From the NCBI RefSeq assembly GCF_030270585.1, contig NZ_BSYI01000006.1:62001-126000 (forward strand): a stretch of 64,000 bases of DNA. The letters run 5' to 3'. Below the pieces are notes generated by a model, which saw only the letters and a program-made list of their open reading frames with translations, was not told the origin of the DNA and did not search any database. The stretch is from Paralimibaculum aggregatum. Lineage in GTDB: Bacteria; Pseudomonadota; Alphaproteobacteria; Rhodobacterales; Rhodobacteraceae. Shown one piece after another: positions 26,810 through 35,950 of this stretch. A program made the translations under genes and the position numbers. Numbering within the stretch: position 1 is the stretch's first letter; each line of letters begins with the position of its first letter.

Positions 26810-29800
26810 ATGATCGAGCTTGCCAACTTCGTTCGCCTGCCGGGTGGCATCAACATGGCCACCGGCCCCGAGGGCGGGGTGACGCAGGTCTTCCGCACCA
26901 ATCTCTCGGCCACCGGCTTCACCACGGTCACCTCGATCACGATCACCGATACCGGCGCCACCAACACCGGCATCGGCCGCTTCTCCGGCTTCGATCTCGA
27001 CGGGCTGGTGATCAGCACGGCGCTGGTCCAGAGCGCCGCTGCGGTGGAGGGCATCGAGGGCAGCTCGATCTTCCCCGGCAACCTCTCCGCATCCGATGTC
27101 GTCTTCCGGCCCGGCGAGAATGTGCCCGGCCCCGATCCCGGCCCGCTGGTCGGGACGGATGCCGAGGGCAACCTGCTGCTCGGCGAGATCCGGCTCGGCG
27201 ATCTCGGCAATGCCAGCGACTCGGGCTTCCTCAGCCTCGGGCGCGGCGGCGAGATCACCATCACCTTCCCGGCGCCGCTGGTGCTGGCGCCCAACACCTA
27301 TCTCTATCTCGGCGAGTGGGATCCCAACGGCGAGAGCGTCGGCGGCGAGGGGCGCACGGCGCGGGTGGTGGTCGACGGCCGCATGAGCGTGGACGGCGGC
27401 ATCGAGGGCGATGCCGGGCCGAACCTGCTGCACGGCACCGCGGGCAACGACACGCTGCGCGGGCTCGACGGCAACGACACGCTGGAGGGCCTTGGCGGCA
27501 ATGACCGGCTCGAGGGCGGCAACGGCCGCGACACCCTGCGCGGCCAGGCCGGCAACGACCAGCTCTTCGGCTCGGCCGGGGGCGACCGGCTCGAGGGCGG
27601 CGATGGCGCCGACACTCTCGACGGCGGTGCCGGGTTCGACACGCTGTTCGGCCAGGGCGGCGCGGATGCGATCTTTGCCGGCGCCGACGCGGACACCGTG
27701 TTCGGCGGTGCCGGCAACGACTTTCTCGACGGCAATGATGGCTTCGACAGCCTCGACGGCGGCGGCGGCAACGATTTCATCGACGGCGACAACGGCAACG
27801 ACACCCTGCTCGGCGGCGACGGGGCCGACACGCTCGACGGCTGGACCGGCAACGACCTCCTGCGCGGCGGCGGCGGCCACGATTCGCTGCTCGGCTTCAG
27901 CGGCGCCGACACGCTGGAGGGCGGCGACGGCAACGACACCCTGCTCGGCGAGTCGGAGGCCGACCGTCTGTTGGGGGGAAACGGCAACGACGTGCTCGAC
28001 GGCGGCCCGGGGTCCGACACGGTGCTGGCCGGCAACGGCAACGACCAGATCCTCATGTTCCCGCTCAGCTTCATCGGCAACGAGGTGATCGACGGCGGCG
28101 GCGGGCGCGATGCGGTGGTCTATGACGGCGCGCGCAGCGCCTTCACCATCACCGAGGCGGGCGGCTCGGTGACCGTCGCCGGCCCCGGCGGCATCGACAC
28201 GCTGACCGGTGTCGACACGCTGGAGTTTGCCGACGGCGCCACCGTTTTCCTCACCACGGCGCGGATCCGCTCCGGCTTCAGCCTCGTCGATGCCGAGGCA
28301 AACCGCGAGATCGGCGCCGTCGATATCGCCTTCCTCTACGAGGCGGGGCTGAACCGCAACGGCGCGATCGACTCCGGCGGGCTCAATTTCTGGATCGATG
28401 TCTTCGAGGGCGACTATGTCGCCGAGACGAACCTCCACGGCCAGGGGCTGAGCTTCAACGCGATCGCGCTGTTCTTCTTCGACTCGGCCGAGTTCGCTGC
28501 CCTGGTACGCGATGCCTACGGCCTGAACGCGACGCCGGACAACATCAGCAATGCGCAGTATCTCGACCTGCTCTACGAGAACATTCTCGGCCGCGAGCCG
28601 GAACCGCTGGGGCGGGCCTTCTGGCTGAGCGCGCTCGATGCCGGGCTGCCGCGGCATGTCGTGCTCGCCGAGTTCGCCAAATCGCCGGAGAACCAGACCG
28701 TGGACCCGCCCTTCGATCCGCTGGCGCTGGAGGAAGTCGAGCCCGGCACCTGGGAGATCGGCTCCGGCGGCCAAGGCGCCACCAACGGCAACGACACCCT
28801 GCAGGGCACCAGCGGTGCGGATTTCCTGAACGGGCTTGCGGGCAACGACGTGCTGCTCGGCTTCGGCGGCGGCGACACGCTGGTTGGTGCCGAGGGAGAC
28901 GACACCGTCGACGGCGGCTCCGGTTTCGATACCGCGGTCTTTGCCAGCAATTTTTCCGAATACATCGTGGTCGGCACCGCGAGCCTCGCGCTGATCGACG
29001 GCCCCTCGGGCTTCGACGAGCTGATCGGCATCGAGCTGCTGGAATTCGCCGATGTCTTCCTGACGCTGCCCGATTCCCCGGTGCAGGCGATCGAGGACGA
29101 GTTTGCCCTGGTCGCCGGCAATGTCTTCGCGCTCGACGTGCTGGCCAACGATCTCCCCGGTGCCGACTTCCTCGACCTTGCGGTGATCGGCGTCGACGGC
29201 TCGGGGCTCCTGGGCTCCATCTCGATCAGCCAGGATCGCAGCACGATCCTCTACGACACAGAGGACGCCTTCGACTTCCTGGCCCCCGGCGAGGTGATCT
29301 TCGAGAGCTTCAGCTATTCCGTGACCGACGGCTTCACCATCGAGGAGGCCAGTGTCGTGGTGGCGGTGGAAGGCGCGGGCGGCGGCCTCGCCGACATGGT
29401 GATCGACTTCTTCGATATCACCGACGGCACCAGCGGCGACAGCTTCTTCCCCGGCGACCCGGTCTTCCTCACCATGAGTTACGGCAATCTCGGCGGCGAG
29501 CCGGGGGATCTGGAGATCGGCTTCTACCTCTCCCCGGATGCCAATGTCACCACCTCGGACATCTTCCTCGATTTCGTCGATGTCGGCGTGGTCGGGCCGG
29601 GCGAGTTCGGCTCGATCGACACCGCCAACCCGCCGATCCTCGACGGCGAGGTCGCCTTCGACATCCCGGACGGGCTGGCGCCCGGCACCTACTGGATCGC
29701 CGCCATCGCCGACGACATCGACGACATCACCGAGTCGAACGAGGCCAACAACACCTCCTTTGCCGACGACATCACGGTGTTCGGCGACATCTTCATCTGA
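26810..29800 (+). CDS. Large RTX-type protein with DUF4214, cadherin-like and CARDB-type domains
   Basis: A 996-residue acidic paralogue of the preceding gene, 45 bases downstream. Residues 1-185 match the shared N-terminal domain (GINMATG, SITITDTG, YLYLGEWD). A long RTX block (about 199-433) of GGxGxDxLx repeats follows, then a DUF4214 domain (about 500-625) nearly identical in its core to the neighbour (LYEAGLNRNGAIDSGGLNFW). A second short RTX block lies at about 660-705. A cadherin-like/VCBS-type segment carries the DVLANDLPG motif (about 762-850). A C-terminal CARDB-type domain (about 865-990) ends in a NEANNTSFADDITV-like strand. Such proteins are surface or extracellular adhesin-like factors in marine alphaproteobacteria. 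Export by type I secretion is inference. Confidence 0.88.
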   Translation: MIELANFVRLPGGINMATGPEGGVTQVFRTNLSATGFTTVTSITITDTGATNTGIGRFSGFDLDGLVISTALVQSAAAVEGIEGSSIFPGNLSASDVVFRPGENVPGPDPGPLVGTDAEGNLLLGEIRLGDLGNASDSGFLSLGRGGEITITFPAPLVLAPNTYLYLGEWDPNGESVGGEGRTARVVVDGRMSVDGGIEGDAGPNLLHGTAGNDTLRGLDGNDTLEGLGGNDRLEGGNGRDTLRGQAGNDQLFGSAGGDRLEGGDGADTLDGGAGFDTLFGQGGADAIFAGADADTVFGGAGNDFLDGNDGFDSLDGGGGNDFIDGDNGNDTLLGGDGADTLDGWTGNDLLRGGGGHDSLLGFSGADTLEGGDGNDTLLGESEADRLLGGNGNDVLDGGPGSDTVLAGNGNDQILMFPLSFIGNEVIDGGGGRDAVVYDGARSAFTITEAGGSVTVAGPGGIDTLTGVDTLEFADGATVFLTTARIRSGFSLVDAEANREIGAVDIAFLYEAGLNRNGAIDSGGLNFWIDVFEGDYVAETNLHGQGLSFNAIALFFFDSAEFAALVRDAYGLNATPDNISNAQYLDLLYENILGREPEPLGRAFWLSALDAGLPRHVVLAEFAKSPENQTVDPPFDPLALEEVEPGTWEIGSGGQGATNGNDTLQGTSGADFLNGLAGNDVLLGFGGGDTLVGAEGDDTVDGGSGFDTAVFASNFSEYIVVGTASLALIDGPSGFDELIGIELLEFADVFLTLPDSPVQAIEDEFALVAGNVFALDVLANDLPGADFLDLAVIGVDGSGLLGSISISQDRSTILYDTEDAFDFLAPGEVIFESFSYSVTDGFTIEEASVVVAVEGAGGGLADMVIDFFDITDGTSGDSFFPGDPVFLTMSYGNLGGEPGDLEIGFYLSPDANVTTSDIFLDFVDVGVVGPGEFGSIDTANPPILDGEVAFDIPDGLAPGTYWIAAIADDIDDITESNEANNTSFADDITVFGDIFI

Positions 29801-29827
29801 GCCGCCCTGGGGTGGCGCCCCCCGGCT

Positions 29828-31162
29828 TCAGCCGAAGCTCTCGCGGGCGAGCTCCGACCAGGCGGCCTCGGCGGCGTCCAGCGCATCGTCGAGCGGGCGG
29901 GCGGCGAGCCGGCCCTCGCCGTCCTCGACCACGAGGTCGAAACGCTCGAGCTTGGCCAGCGCATCCTCGATCTCGAAATCCACATCCACCGAGAAGGTCG
30001 CCTTCAGCCAGCTCTCGATCTCGCCGTCCAGCGCCTCGCGGGTCATTGGCGCCCCCGCGCGGTGCAGGAAGTGATAGGCGAGGAACGCCTCCTTCACCTC
30101 CGAATCCTCCGAGGCGCCGATCAGGTAGTCGAAGAAGGCGGCGTTGTTGTTCAGGTTGTTGAAATAGGCGTTCTCGGCCACCTGCTTCTGGTACTTGAAC
30201 TTCTGCCGCTCATACTTGATCCACTGGCGGCCGAGGAAGCCGCCGAGCGCGGCGAGGCCGGACAGCGCGGCCAGCGCCTTCTTGGTCTGGTCTTCCTCCA
30301 CCGCGCCGGTGATCCCGAGATAGGCGCCGATCACCAGGAACAGCACGGTGAGCGCGGGGATGATGTTGAGCAGGATCGGAATGCCGCCGGCCACCGCCGG
30401 CACGCCGAGGATCAGCTTGTCCTTCAGCCCCATCACCACCCGGGCATTGGGGTAGAGCGTCTTGAGATCGGCGCGCGGGATGTCGCGGAACAGCTTGAGA
30501 TAGATCGCGCCGGGGCGCAGCCGGCCGTCGCGCCGGGCGCGCCGCGGGATCTCCTCCTGCAGCGCCGCGAGGAACACCACATGGTCCCAGAACTGGGCGC
30601 GGATCTCGTCCTTCCGGAAGCCGAACCAGCTCGAGAGCGTGAACTCCCGCTCGCGCCGGCCGCGGCCGTAGAAGCGCACCTCGTCGAAGACATCCACCGG
30701 CACGTCGACCTTGGCGCGCACCCGGCCGCGGGACTCCGCCTCCGGCTCGAGGTCCTGCGCCTCGATGCGCCGGAAATTGGCGGCCTTCAGCGCGGTGTCG
30801 AGCGCCTCGAGGAAGGCCTGGCGCTCCTCCGGCGCGGGAGGGATCGGCGCTGTTCCCGGCTGGTCCGGGTTGAAATGCACGTAGAGATCCTTGAGCTGCT
30901 CGCGGGGCGCGAAGAACACCACGTGAAACAGCAGCGCCAGCCGGCGGCCGAGGGCGCGGAGCTTGTCCCGCTCGGCGGCGTCCAGAGCCGGATCGGAGAG
31001 CGCCGCCTCGAGCAGCGCGCGCTTGCGCACCGGCATGTAGCGCTCCCGCGGCTCCGGCGTCGGCAGGGCCTCCGGCGCTTCGGGGGCGAGGGCGGGCGGC
31101 TCGGGCGTGGCGCCGCGGGGCGTCCCCACCGGGGTTTCGGATGCAGTCTCGGGATCGGGCAT
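29828..31162 (-). CDS. DUF3754 (TMEM143-like) membrane protein
   Basis: A 444-residue protein with a soluble N-terminal part (about 1-265), two closely spaced TM helices (about 275-310 and 318-340) and a C-terminal helical part. Segments such as YLKLFRDIPRADLKTLYPNA, VVMGLKDKLILGVPAVAGGI and the aromatic/Asn-rich QKQVAENAYFNNLNNNAAFF match my memory of the DUF3754 family, which includes mitochondrial TMEM143. Its biochemical function is unknown. The first 40 residues are Pro/Glu-rich and low complexity; the true start could be a later Met (YMPVRKRALLEAAL). It converges on the RTX genes and lies 38 bases upstream of the M19 gene's end on the same strand. Confidence 0.8.
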   Translation of the reverse strand: MPDPETASETPVGTPRGATPEPPALAPEAPEALPTPEPRERYMPVRKRALLEAALSDPALDAAERDKLRALGRRLALLFHVVFFAPREQLKDLYVHFNPDQPGTAPIPPAPEERQAFLEALDTALKAANFRRIEAQDLEPEAESRGRVRAKVDVPVDVFDEVRFYGRGRREREFTLSSWFGFRKDEIRAQFWDHVVFLAALQEEIPRRARRDGRLRPGAIYLKLFRDIPRADLKTLYPNARVVMGLKDKLILGVPAVAGGIPILLNIIPALTVLFLVIGAYLGITGAVEEDQTKKALAALSGLAALGGFLGRQWIKYERQKFKYQKQVAENAYFNNLNNNAAFFDYLIGASEDSEVKEAFLAYHFLHRAGAPMTREALDGEIESWLKATFSVDVDFEIEDALAKLERFDLVVEDGEGRLAARPLDDALDAAEAAWSELARESFG

Positions 31163-31200
31163 CGGGGCGGTCTCCTCGCGACGTCTCCTCGGGGCGCGGC

Positions 31201-32301
31201 TCAGCCGGCGGCGCGCTCGAGCGCGGCGAGCCAGTTCTCGCGGGCGATCTTGGCGATCAGCGCCTCGCCATAGCCGGCCTGGCGCATTGCCGCGATCAGC
31301 CGCGGCAGGCCGGTGACATCGCCGATCTCGGCGGGCAGCTCGCAGCCGTCATAGTCCGAGCCGAGCGCCACGCCGTCCTCGCCGAGCCGCTCGATCAGGT
31401 GGTCGAGATGGCGCAGCATCTGGATCAGGGGGGTGTCGCGGTCGGTCGCGCAGTCGGGCCGCAGGAAGGCCACGTGGAAGTTGAGCCCCACCAGCCCGCC
31501 GGACTCGGCGATCGCGTCGAGCTGCCGGTCGGTCAGGTTGCGGGCATTGGGCGAGAGCGCATGGGCGTTGGAATGCGAGGCGACGAGCGGTTTCGTCGCC
31601 ATCTTCGCCACCTCCCAGAAGCCGGCCGGGTTGAGATGGGAGAGATCCACCATGATGCCGAGCTCCTCGGCGCGGGCCACCAGCCGGCGGCCGGCCTCGG
31701 TCAGCCCCTCGCCCGGCTCGGGCTCGTCCTGCCGGGCCATCGGCGCGCCGTGGCCGAACTGGTTGGGCCGCGACCAGACCAGGCCGAGCGAGCGCAGCCC
31801 CGCCGCATGCAGCACCTCGAGCGCATTCAGGTCGGGGTCGATGCATTCCGCCCCCTCGACATGCGGCACCATGGCGAGCCGCCCCGCCGCCATCGCCGCC
31901 CGCGCCTCCGCCGCCGAGAGGCAGATCGCCAGCCTGTCGGGGGCGGCCTCGGCCAGCCGCCGCATCCGCGCGAACAGCGCCAGCGTGAAGGCGAGCGCCG
32001 CCGGCTGGTCCACCGGGTCGTAGCGGGTCTCCTCGTCGCGCCGCGGGCGCCCCGCCTCGTAGCGCTCGGGCCGCGAGGGGGTATACATCGCGAAGAGCCC
32101 GCCGGCGAAGCCCGAGGCGCGCGCCCGCGGCAGGTCGATGTCGATCCCGCCGGCGCCGCCCGCGAAATCCAGCAGCCGGCCGCCGCGGGCCTCGAGCTCG
32201 AGCTTCAGCAGCGTGTCGTTGTGCCCGTCGAAGACGGCCACGGGGGCTTCGTCGATGGTCTCGGCGGCGATCCCGGGATGGGTGACGGAATGGTCGGACA
32301 T
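31201..32301 (-). CDS. Membrane dipeptidase family protein (peptidase M19)
   Basis: A 366-residue zinc dipeptidase related to renal dipeptidase. Metal ligands are visible in order: His and Asp in FDGHND, Glu in VPHVEGAE, His in DLSHLN, and His in VASHSNAH. The C-terminal VALGSDYDG is also typical. It hydrolyses dipeptides, including some with D-residues. It has no signal peptide, so it acts in the cytoplasm. The start at 32301 overlaps the stop of the upstream ABC ATPase gene (TGATG). As last gene of the dipeptide importer operon it most likely processes the imported peptides. Confidence 0.92.
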   Translation of the reverse strand: MSDHSVTHPGIAAETIDEAPVAVFDGHNDTLLKLELEARGGRLLDFAGGAGGIDIDLPRARASGFAGGLFAMYTPSRPERYEAGRPRRDEETRYDPVDQPAALAFTLALFARMRRLAEAAPDRLAICLSAAEARAAMAAGRLAMVPHVEGAECIDPDLNALEVLHAAGLRSLGLVWSRPNQFGHGAPMARQDEPEPGEGLTEAGRRLVARAEELGIMVDLSHLNPAGFWEVAKMATKPLVASHSNAHALSPNARNLTDRQLDAIAESGGLVGLNFHVAFLRPDCATDRDTPLIQMLRHLDHLIERLGEDGVALGSDYDGCELPAEIGDVTGLPRLIAAMRQAGYGEALIAKIARENWLAALERAAG

Positions 32302-33104
32302 CAGGCCCCTTCCTCCTGGCTGTAGCCCCGGCTCGCGGTGATGAGGTCGCGGGTATAGGCATGGGCGGGGCGCGCCGCGCGCAGCTCCTCGACCCCGAGA
32401 ACCTCCAGCACCTGGCCCTGGCGCATCACCGCCACCCTGTCGCACATATGCGCGACCACCGCCAGATCGTGGCTCACCATCAGATAGGTCAGCCCGCGCT
32501 CGGCGCGCAGATCGGCGAGCAGGTTGAGCACCTCCGCCTGCACCGAAACGTCGAGCGCCGAGGTCGGCTCGTCGAGCAGCAGGATCTCCGGCTCCAGCAT
32601 CAGCGCGCGGGCGATGGCGACACGCTGGCGCTGCCCGCCGGAGAGCTGGTGCGGGTAGCGGAAGCGGAAGCCGTGGCCGAGGCCGACCTGCTCCAGCACC
32701 GCCTCGATGCGCGCATCGGTGTCGCCGGCGCGGTGCAGCCGCGCGGGCTCGGAGAGCGTGCGGTCGACGGTGTGGCGCGGGTGCAGCGAGCCGTAGGGGT
32801 CCTGGAACACCATCTGCACGGTGCGGTAGAAGTTCATGTCGCGCCGCGGCCCGAGAGTCTTGCCGGCGATCGCGATCGTGCCCGCCGCCGCCGGCACCAG
32901 CCCCGCGATGGCGCGCAGCACGGTGGACTTGCCGGAGCCCGATTCGCCGACCAGCCCGAAGGAGCCGCCGCGCGGGATATCGAAGGAGACGTCGTCCACC
33001 GCCACGGTGCGTGTTGCGCCCCGCCCGAAGGTGACGGTGAGGCCGGAGACTGCGAGCTCGGGCGCCTCCGGCGAGGCCGGTGCGTCAGAGGAAGGCGGGG
33101 ACAC
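32301..33104 (-). CDS. Dipeptide/oligopeptide ABC importer ATPase (OppF/DppF-type)
   Basis: A 267-residue ATPase. Walker A is GESGSGKST, the Q-loop region VQMVFQDPYGSL, signature LSGGQRQRV, Walker B ILLLDEPTSALD and switch His in VSHDLAVV. The YPHQLSGGQRQR wording and the C-terminal AHAYTRDLI are characteristic of the Opp/Dpp family. It overlaps the preceding ATPase gene by 20 bases and the M19 gene by one base. It lacks part of the Cys-rich C-terminal extension that carries an iron-sulfur cluster in some DppD/F proteins. Confidence 0.93.
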   Translation of the reverse strand: MSPPSSDAPASPEAPELAVSGLTVTFGRGATRTVAVDDVSFDIPRGGSFGLVGESGSGKSTVLRAIAGLVPAAAGTIAIAGKTLGPRRDMNFYRTVQMVFQDPYGSLHPRHTVDRTLSEPARLHRAGDTDARIEAVLEQVGLGHGFRFRYPHQLSGGQRQRVAIARALMLEPEILLLDEPTSALDVSVQAEVLNLLADLRAERGLTYLMVSHDLAVVAHMCDRVAVMRQGQVLEVLGVEELRAARPAHAYTRDLITASRGYSQEEGA

Positions 33105-33948
33105 TGGGCGCCTCCTTCCAGGCCGGGTCGCGGGTCATGGCGGAGAGCCGCTGCTGGCCCTCGTCGAGCCGCGGCAGCGCGCTCAGCAGCCCGCGGGTAT
33201 AGGGGTGGCGGGCATTGGCGAGCTCGCCTGCCCGGCAGGTCTCGACGATCCGCCCGGCATACATGATCAGGATCCGGTCGCAGAAGCTCGCCACGAGATT
33301 GAGGTCGTGGGAGATGAAGATCAGCCCCATGCCGCGGTCCTGCACCAACCGGTCCATGATCCGGAGCACGCGCATCTGCACGGTGACGTCGAGCGCCGAG
33401 GTCGGCTCGTCGGCGATCAGCAGCTCCGGCCCCGGCGCCAGCATCATCGCGATCATGATGCGCTGGCCCATGCCGCCGGAGACCTCGTGAGGGTAGAGGC
33501 CGGCGACCCGCTCGGGCTCGCGGATCTGCACCGCCTCCAGCATCTCGAGGGTCTTGGCCTCGGCGGCACCGCGGCCCTCGCCGGTATGGATGCTGTAGGC
33601 CTCGGCGATCTGCCGTCCCACGGTCATCACCGGGTTGAGCGAGAACTTGGGGTCCTGCAGCACCATGGCGATGCGGCGCCCGCGGATCCGGCGCATCTGC
33701 CGCTCCGAGGCGGCCAGCAGGTCGGTGTCCTGGAAGCGCATGGCCGCGGCGGTCATGCGCCCCGGCGGGCGGATCAGCCGGAGGATCGCGCGCCCGGTCA
33801 TCGACTTGCCGGAGCCGCTCTCCCCGACGATGCCGACGCGCTCGCGGCCGACCTCGAAGGACAGCCCGCGCACCGCCTCGACCTCGCCGCCGGTGGGCTT
33901 GGCGAAGCGGACCCAGAGATCCTCCACCCTCAGCAACGGCGCGCTCAT
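33085..33948 (-). CDS. Dipeptide/oligopeptide ABC importer ATPase (OppD/DppD-type)
   Basis: A 287-residue ATPase, partner of the DppF-type protein in a heterodimer. Walker A is GESGSGKSM (Met replaces the usual Thr or Ser), Q-loop region AMVLQDPKFSLNP, signature VSGGMGQRI, Walker B LLIADEPTSALD, switch His in ISHDLNLV, and the C-terminal HPYTRGLLSALPRLD of the OppD branch. The start at 33948 overlaps the permease stop (ATGA). The residue after Walker-A Lys is Ser, so nucleotide binding should be intact. Confidence 0.93.
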   Translation of the reverse strand: MSAPLLRVEDLWVRFAKPTGGEVEAVRGLSFEVGRERVGIVGESGSGKSMTGRAILRLIRPPGRMTAAAMRFQDTDLLAASERQMRRIRGRRIAMVLQDPKFSLNPVMTVGRQIAEAYSIHTGEGRGAAEAKTLEMLEAVQIREPERVAGLYPHEVSGGMGQRIMIAMMLAPGPELLIADEPTSALDVTVQMRVLRIMDRLVQDRGMGLIFISHDLNLVASFCDRILIMYAGRIVETCRAGELANARHPYTRGLLSALPRLDEGQQRLSAMTRDPAWKEAPSVPAFL

Positions 33949-34877
33949 CGGCCCTTGCTCCGCGGATCGAGCACGTCGCGCAACCCGTCGCCCAGCAGGT
34001 TGAAGCCGAGCGAGACGATGAAGATCGCGAGGCCGGGGATGGTCGCCACCCACCAGGCATCGAGGAACTTGCGGCCCGACGAGATCATCGCACCCCATTC
34101 CGGGGTCGGTGGCTGCGCCCCGAGGCCTAGGAAGCCGAGCCCGGCGGCGGTGAGGATGACGCCGGCCATGTCGAGGGTCACGCGGATGATGATCGAGCTC
34201 ATGCATTGCGGCCAGATATGGCCGGTGATGATGCGCATCGGCCCGGCACCCTGAAGCTGCACCGCGGCGATGTAGTCGGCATTGCGGATGGTGATGGTCT
34301 CGGCCCGGGCGATGCGGGCATAGGGCGGCCAGGCGGTCAGCGTGATCGCCAGGATGGCGTTCTCGATCCCGGCCCCGAGCGCGGCGACGAAGGCCAGCGC
34401 CAGCACCAGCCGCGGGAAGGCGAGGAAGACATCCGTGACCCGCATCAGCACGGTGTCGATCCAGCCGCCGAGATAGCCCGCGGCGGTGCCCACCAGCAGG
34501 CCGATCACCGGCGCCGTCGCCGCCACCAGCCCGACGATCAGGAGGGTGATCGAGGCGCCGTGCACGATGCGCGACCAGATGTCCCGCCCGAGCTCGTCGG
34601 AGCCGAGCAGGAAGCCGCCCTCGCCGGGGGCGGTGAGGCGGGCCTGAAGGTCCTGCTGCAGCGGGTCATGGGTGGCCAGCAGCGGCGCCAGCGCCGCCAT
34701 CAGCACCAGCGCCACGATGATGACGAAGCCGACCATCGCCAGCGGGTTCGCCGAGAAGTTCTTCCAGCCGAGCCAGAACTGCCCGAGCCGCGCCTGCAGC
34801 CGCGAGGTCGGCGCCTCCGCGGTCAGCCAGTCGCGCCAGCCCATCTCGGCCCCGGTGTCAGCGGGCACGGGGGTCAA
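33945..34877 (-). CDS. Dipeptide ABC importer permease (DppC-type)
   Basis: A 310-residue inner-membrane permease with about six TM helices. The N-terminal region (FSANPLAMVGFVIIVALVLM), the GTDELGRD-like motif (LLGSDELGRDIWSR) and the EAA loop region (YIAAVQLQGAGPMRIITGHI) identify the DppC/OppC branch. It overlaps the DppB gene by 20 bases. An internal Met at 34844 is an alternative start. Confidence 0.93.
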   Translation of the reverse strand: MTPVPADTGAEMGWRDWLTAEAPTSRLQARLGQFWLGWKNFSANPLAMVGFVIIVALVLMAALAPLLATHDPLQQDLQARLTAPGEGGFLLGSDELGRDIWSRIVHGASITLLIVGLVAATAPVIGLLVGTAAGYLGGWIDTVLMRVTDVFLAFPRLVLALAFVAALGAGIENAILAITLTAWPPYARIARAETITIRNADYIAAVQLQGAGPMRIITGHIWPQCMSSIIIRVTLDMAGVILTAAGLGFLGLGAQPPTPEWGAMISSGRKFLDAWWVATIPGLAIFIVSLGFNLLGDGLRDVLDPRSKGR

Positions 34878-35937
34878 CCACGCGGTAGAGCACGTCTGAG
34901 AGCTTGTTGAGCAGGATGAAGCAGAGCCCCACGACCACGGTGCCGCCGAGCACCGCGTTCATGTCGGCCGAGAGCAGCGCCGTGGTGATGTATTGCCCGA
35001 GCCCGGGCCAGGCGAAGATCGTCTCGGTGAGCACGGAGCCCTCCAGCAGGTTGGCATAGGACAGCGCGATCACCGTGATCAGCGGGATCAGCACGTTGCC
35101 GAGCGCATGGCGCCAGATCACCGCGCCCTCGGAGAGGCCCTTCACCCGCGCGGTGGTGATGTATTCCTTGCCGAGCTCCTCGATCATGAAGCTCCGCGTC
35201 ATGCGCGAGATGTAGGCCAGGCTGTAATAGCCGAGGATCGAGGCCGGCAGCACGATGTGGTGCACGGCATTGCGGAAGATGGTCATGTCGCCGGCGATCA
35301 GGCTGTCGATCAGGATCATCCCCGTCACCGAGGGGATCATGTCGACATAGAAGATGTCGAGCCGGCCCGGGCCGCCGACCCAGTCGAGCTGGCGGTAGAA
35401 GATCACGAGCCCGATCAGCCCGAGCCAGAAGATCGGCATGGAATAGCCGAAAAGGCCGAAGAGGCGCACCAGGTGGTCGGGCCAGCGGCCCTGATGCACC
35501 GCGGCGATCACCCCGAAGGGCACGCCGAGCACCACCCCGATCAGCACCCCCAGCGTGGCCAGCTCGAGCGTCGCGGGGAAGACCCGGGCGATGTCCTCGG
35601 AGACCGGCCGGGCGGTGAGGTTGGAGCGGCCGAAATCGCCCTGCACCACGTCCTGCAGGAAGATGCCGAACTGCACCAGCAGCGGCTTGTCGAGGCCCAT
35701 CTCCTTGTAGGCCGCGTCATAGACCTCCTGGCTGGCACGGTCGCCGACCACCGCCAGAACCGGGTCGATCGGCATCACCCGCCCGATGATGAAGGTGATG
35801 AAGAGCAGCCCCACCATTGTGATGAGCACCGAGGCGAGCGCGCTCAGCAGCCCGCCGCCCCGGGTTACGAGCCAGGGCGAGACCCGCGCCGCAGCGCCGG
35901 CCCCGCCCTGTCCGCCGATCTTGTCGGTGTCGCTCAC
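34858..35937 (-). CDS. Dipeptide ABC importer permease (DppB-type)
   Basis: A 359-residue inner-membrane permease with about six TM helices; the first is VLITMVGLLFITFIIGRVM. The MPIDPVLAVVGDRAS region, LGDFGRS-like GDFGRSN motif and EAA loop (YITTARVKGLSEGAVIWRHA) place it in the DppB/OppB branch. It has about 30 extra residues before the first helix. It begins 13 bases after the binding-protein gene. Confidence 0.93.
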   Translation of the reverse strand: MSDTDKIGGQGGAGAAARVSPWLVTRGGGLLSALASVLITMVGLLFITFIIGRVMPIDPVLAVVGDRASQEVYDAAYKEMGLDKPLLVQFGIFLQDVVQGDFGRSNLTARPVSEDIARVFPATLELATLGVLIGVVLGVPFGVIAAVHQGRWPDHLVRLFGLFGYSMPIFWLGLIGLVIFYRQLDWVGGPGRLDIFYVDMIPSVTGMILIDSLIAGDMTIFRNAVHHIVLPASILGYYSLAYISRMTRSFMIEELGKEYITTARVKGLSEGAVIWRHALGNVLIPLITVIALSYANLLEGSVLTETIFAWPGLGQYITTALLSADMNAVLGGTVVVGLCFILLNKLSDVLYRVVDPRAR

Positions 35938-35950
35938 CTGAGCCGGCCGG

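Noticed and set aside
27400-28110. The periodic GGCAACGACAC sequence as a CRISPR array
   Set aside because: The repeats are imperfect, 27 bases long without spacers, and encode RTX nonapeptides in frame.
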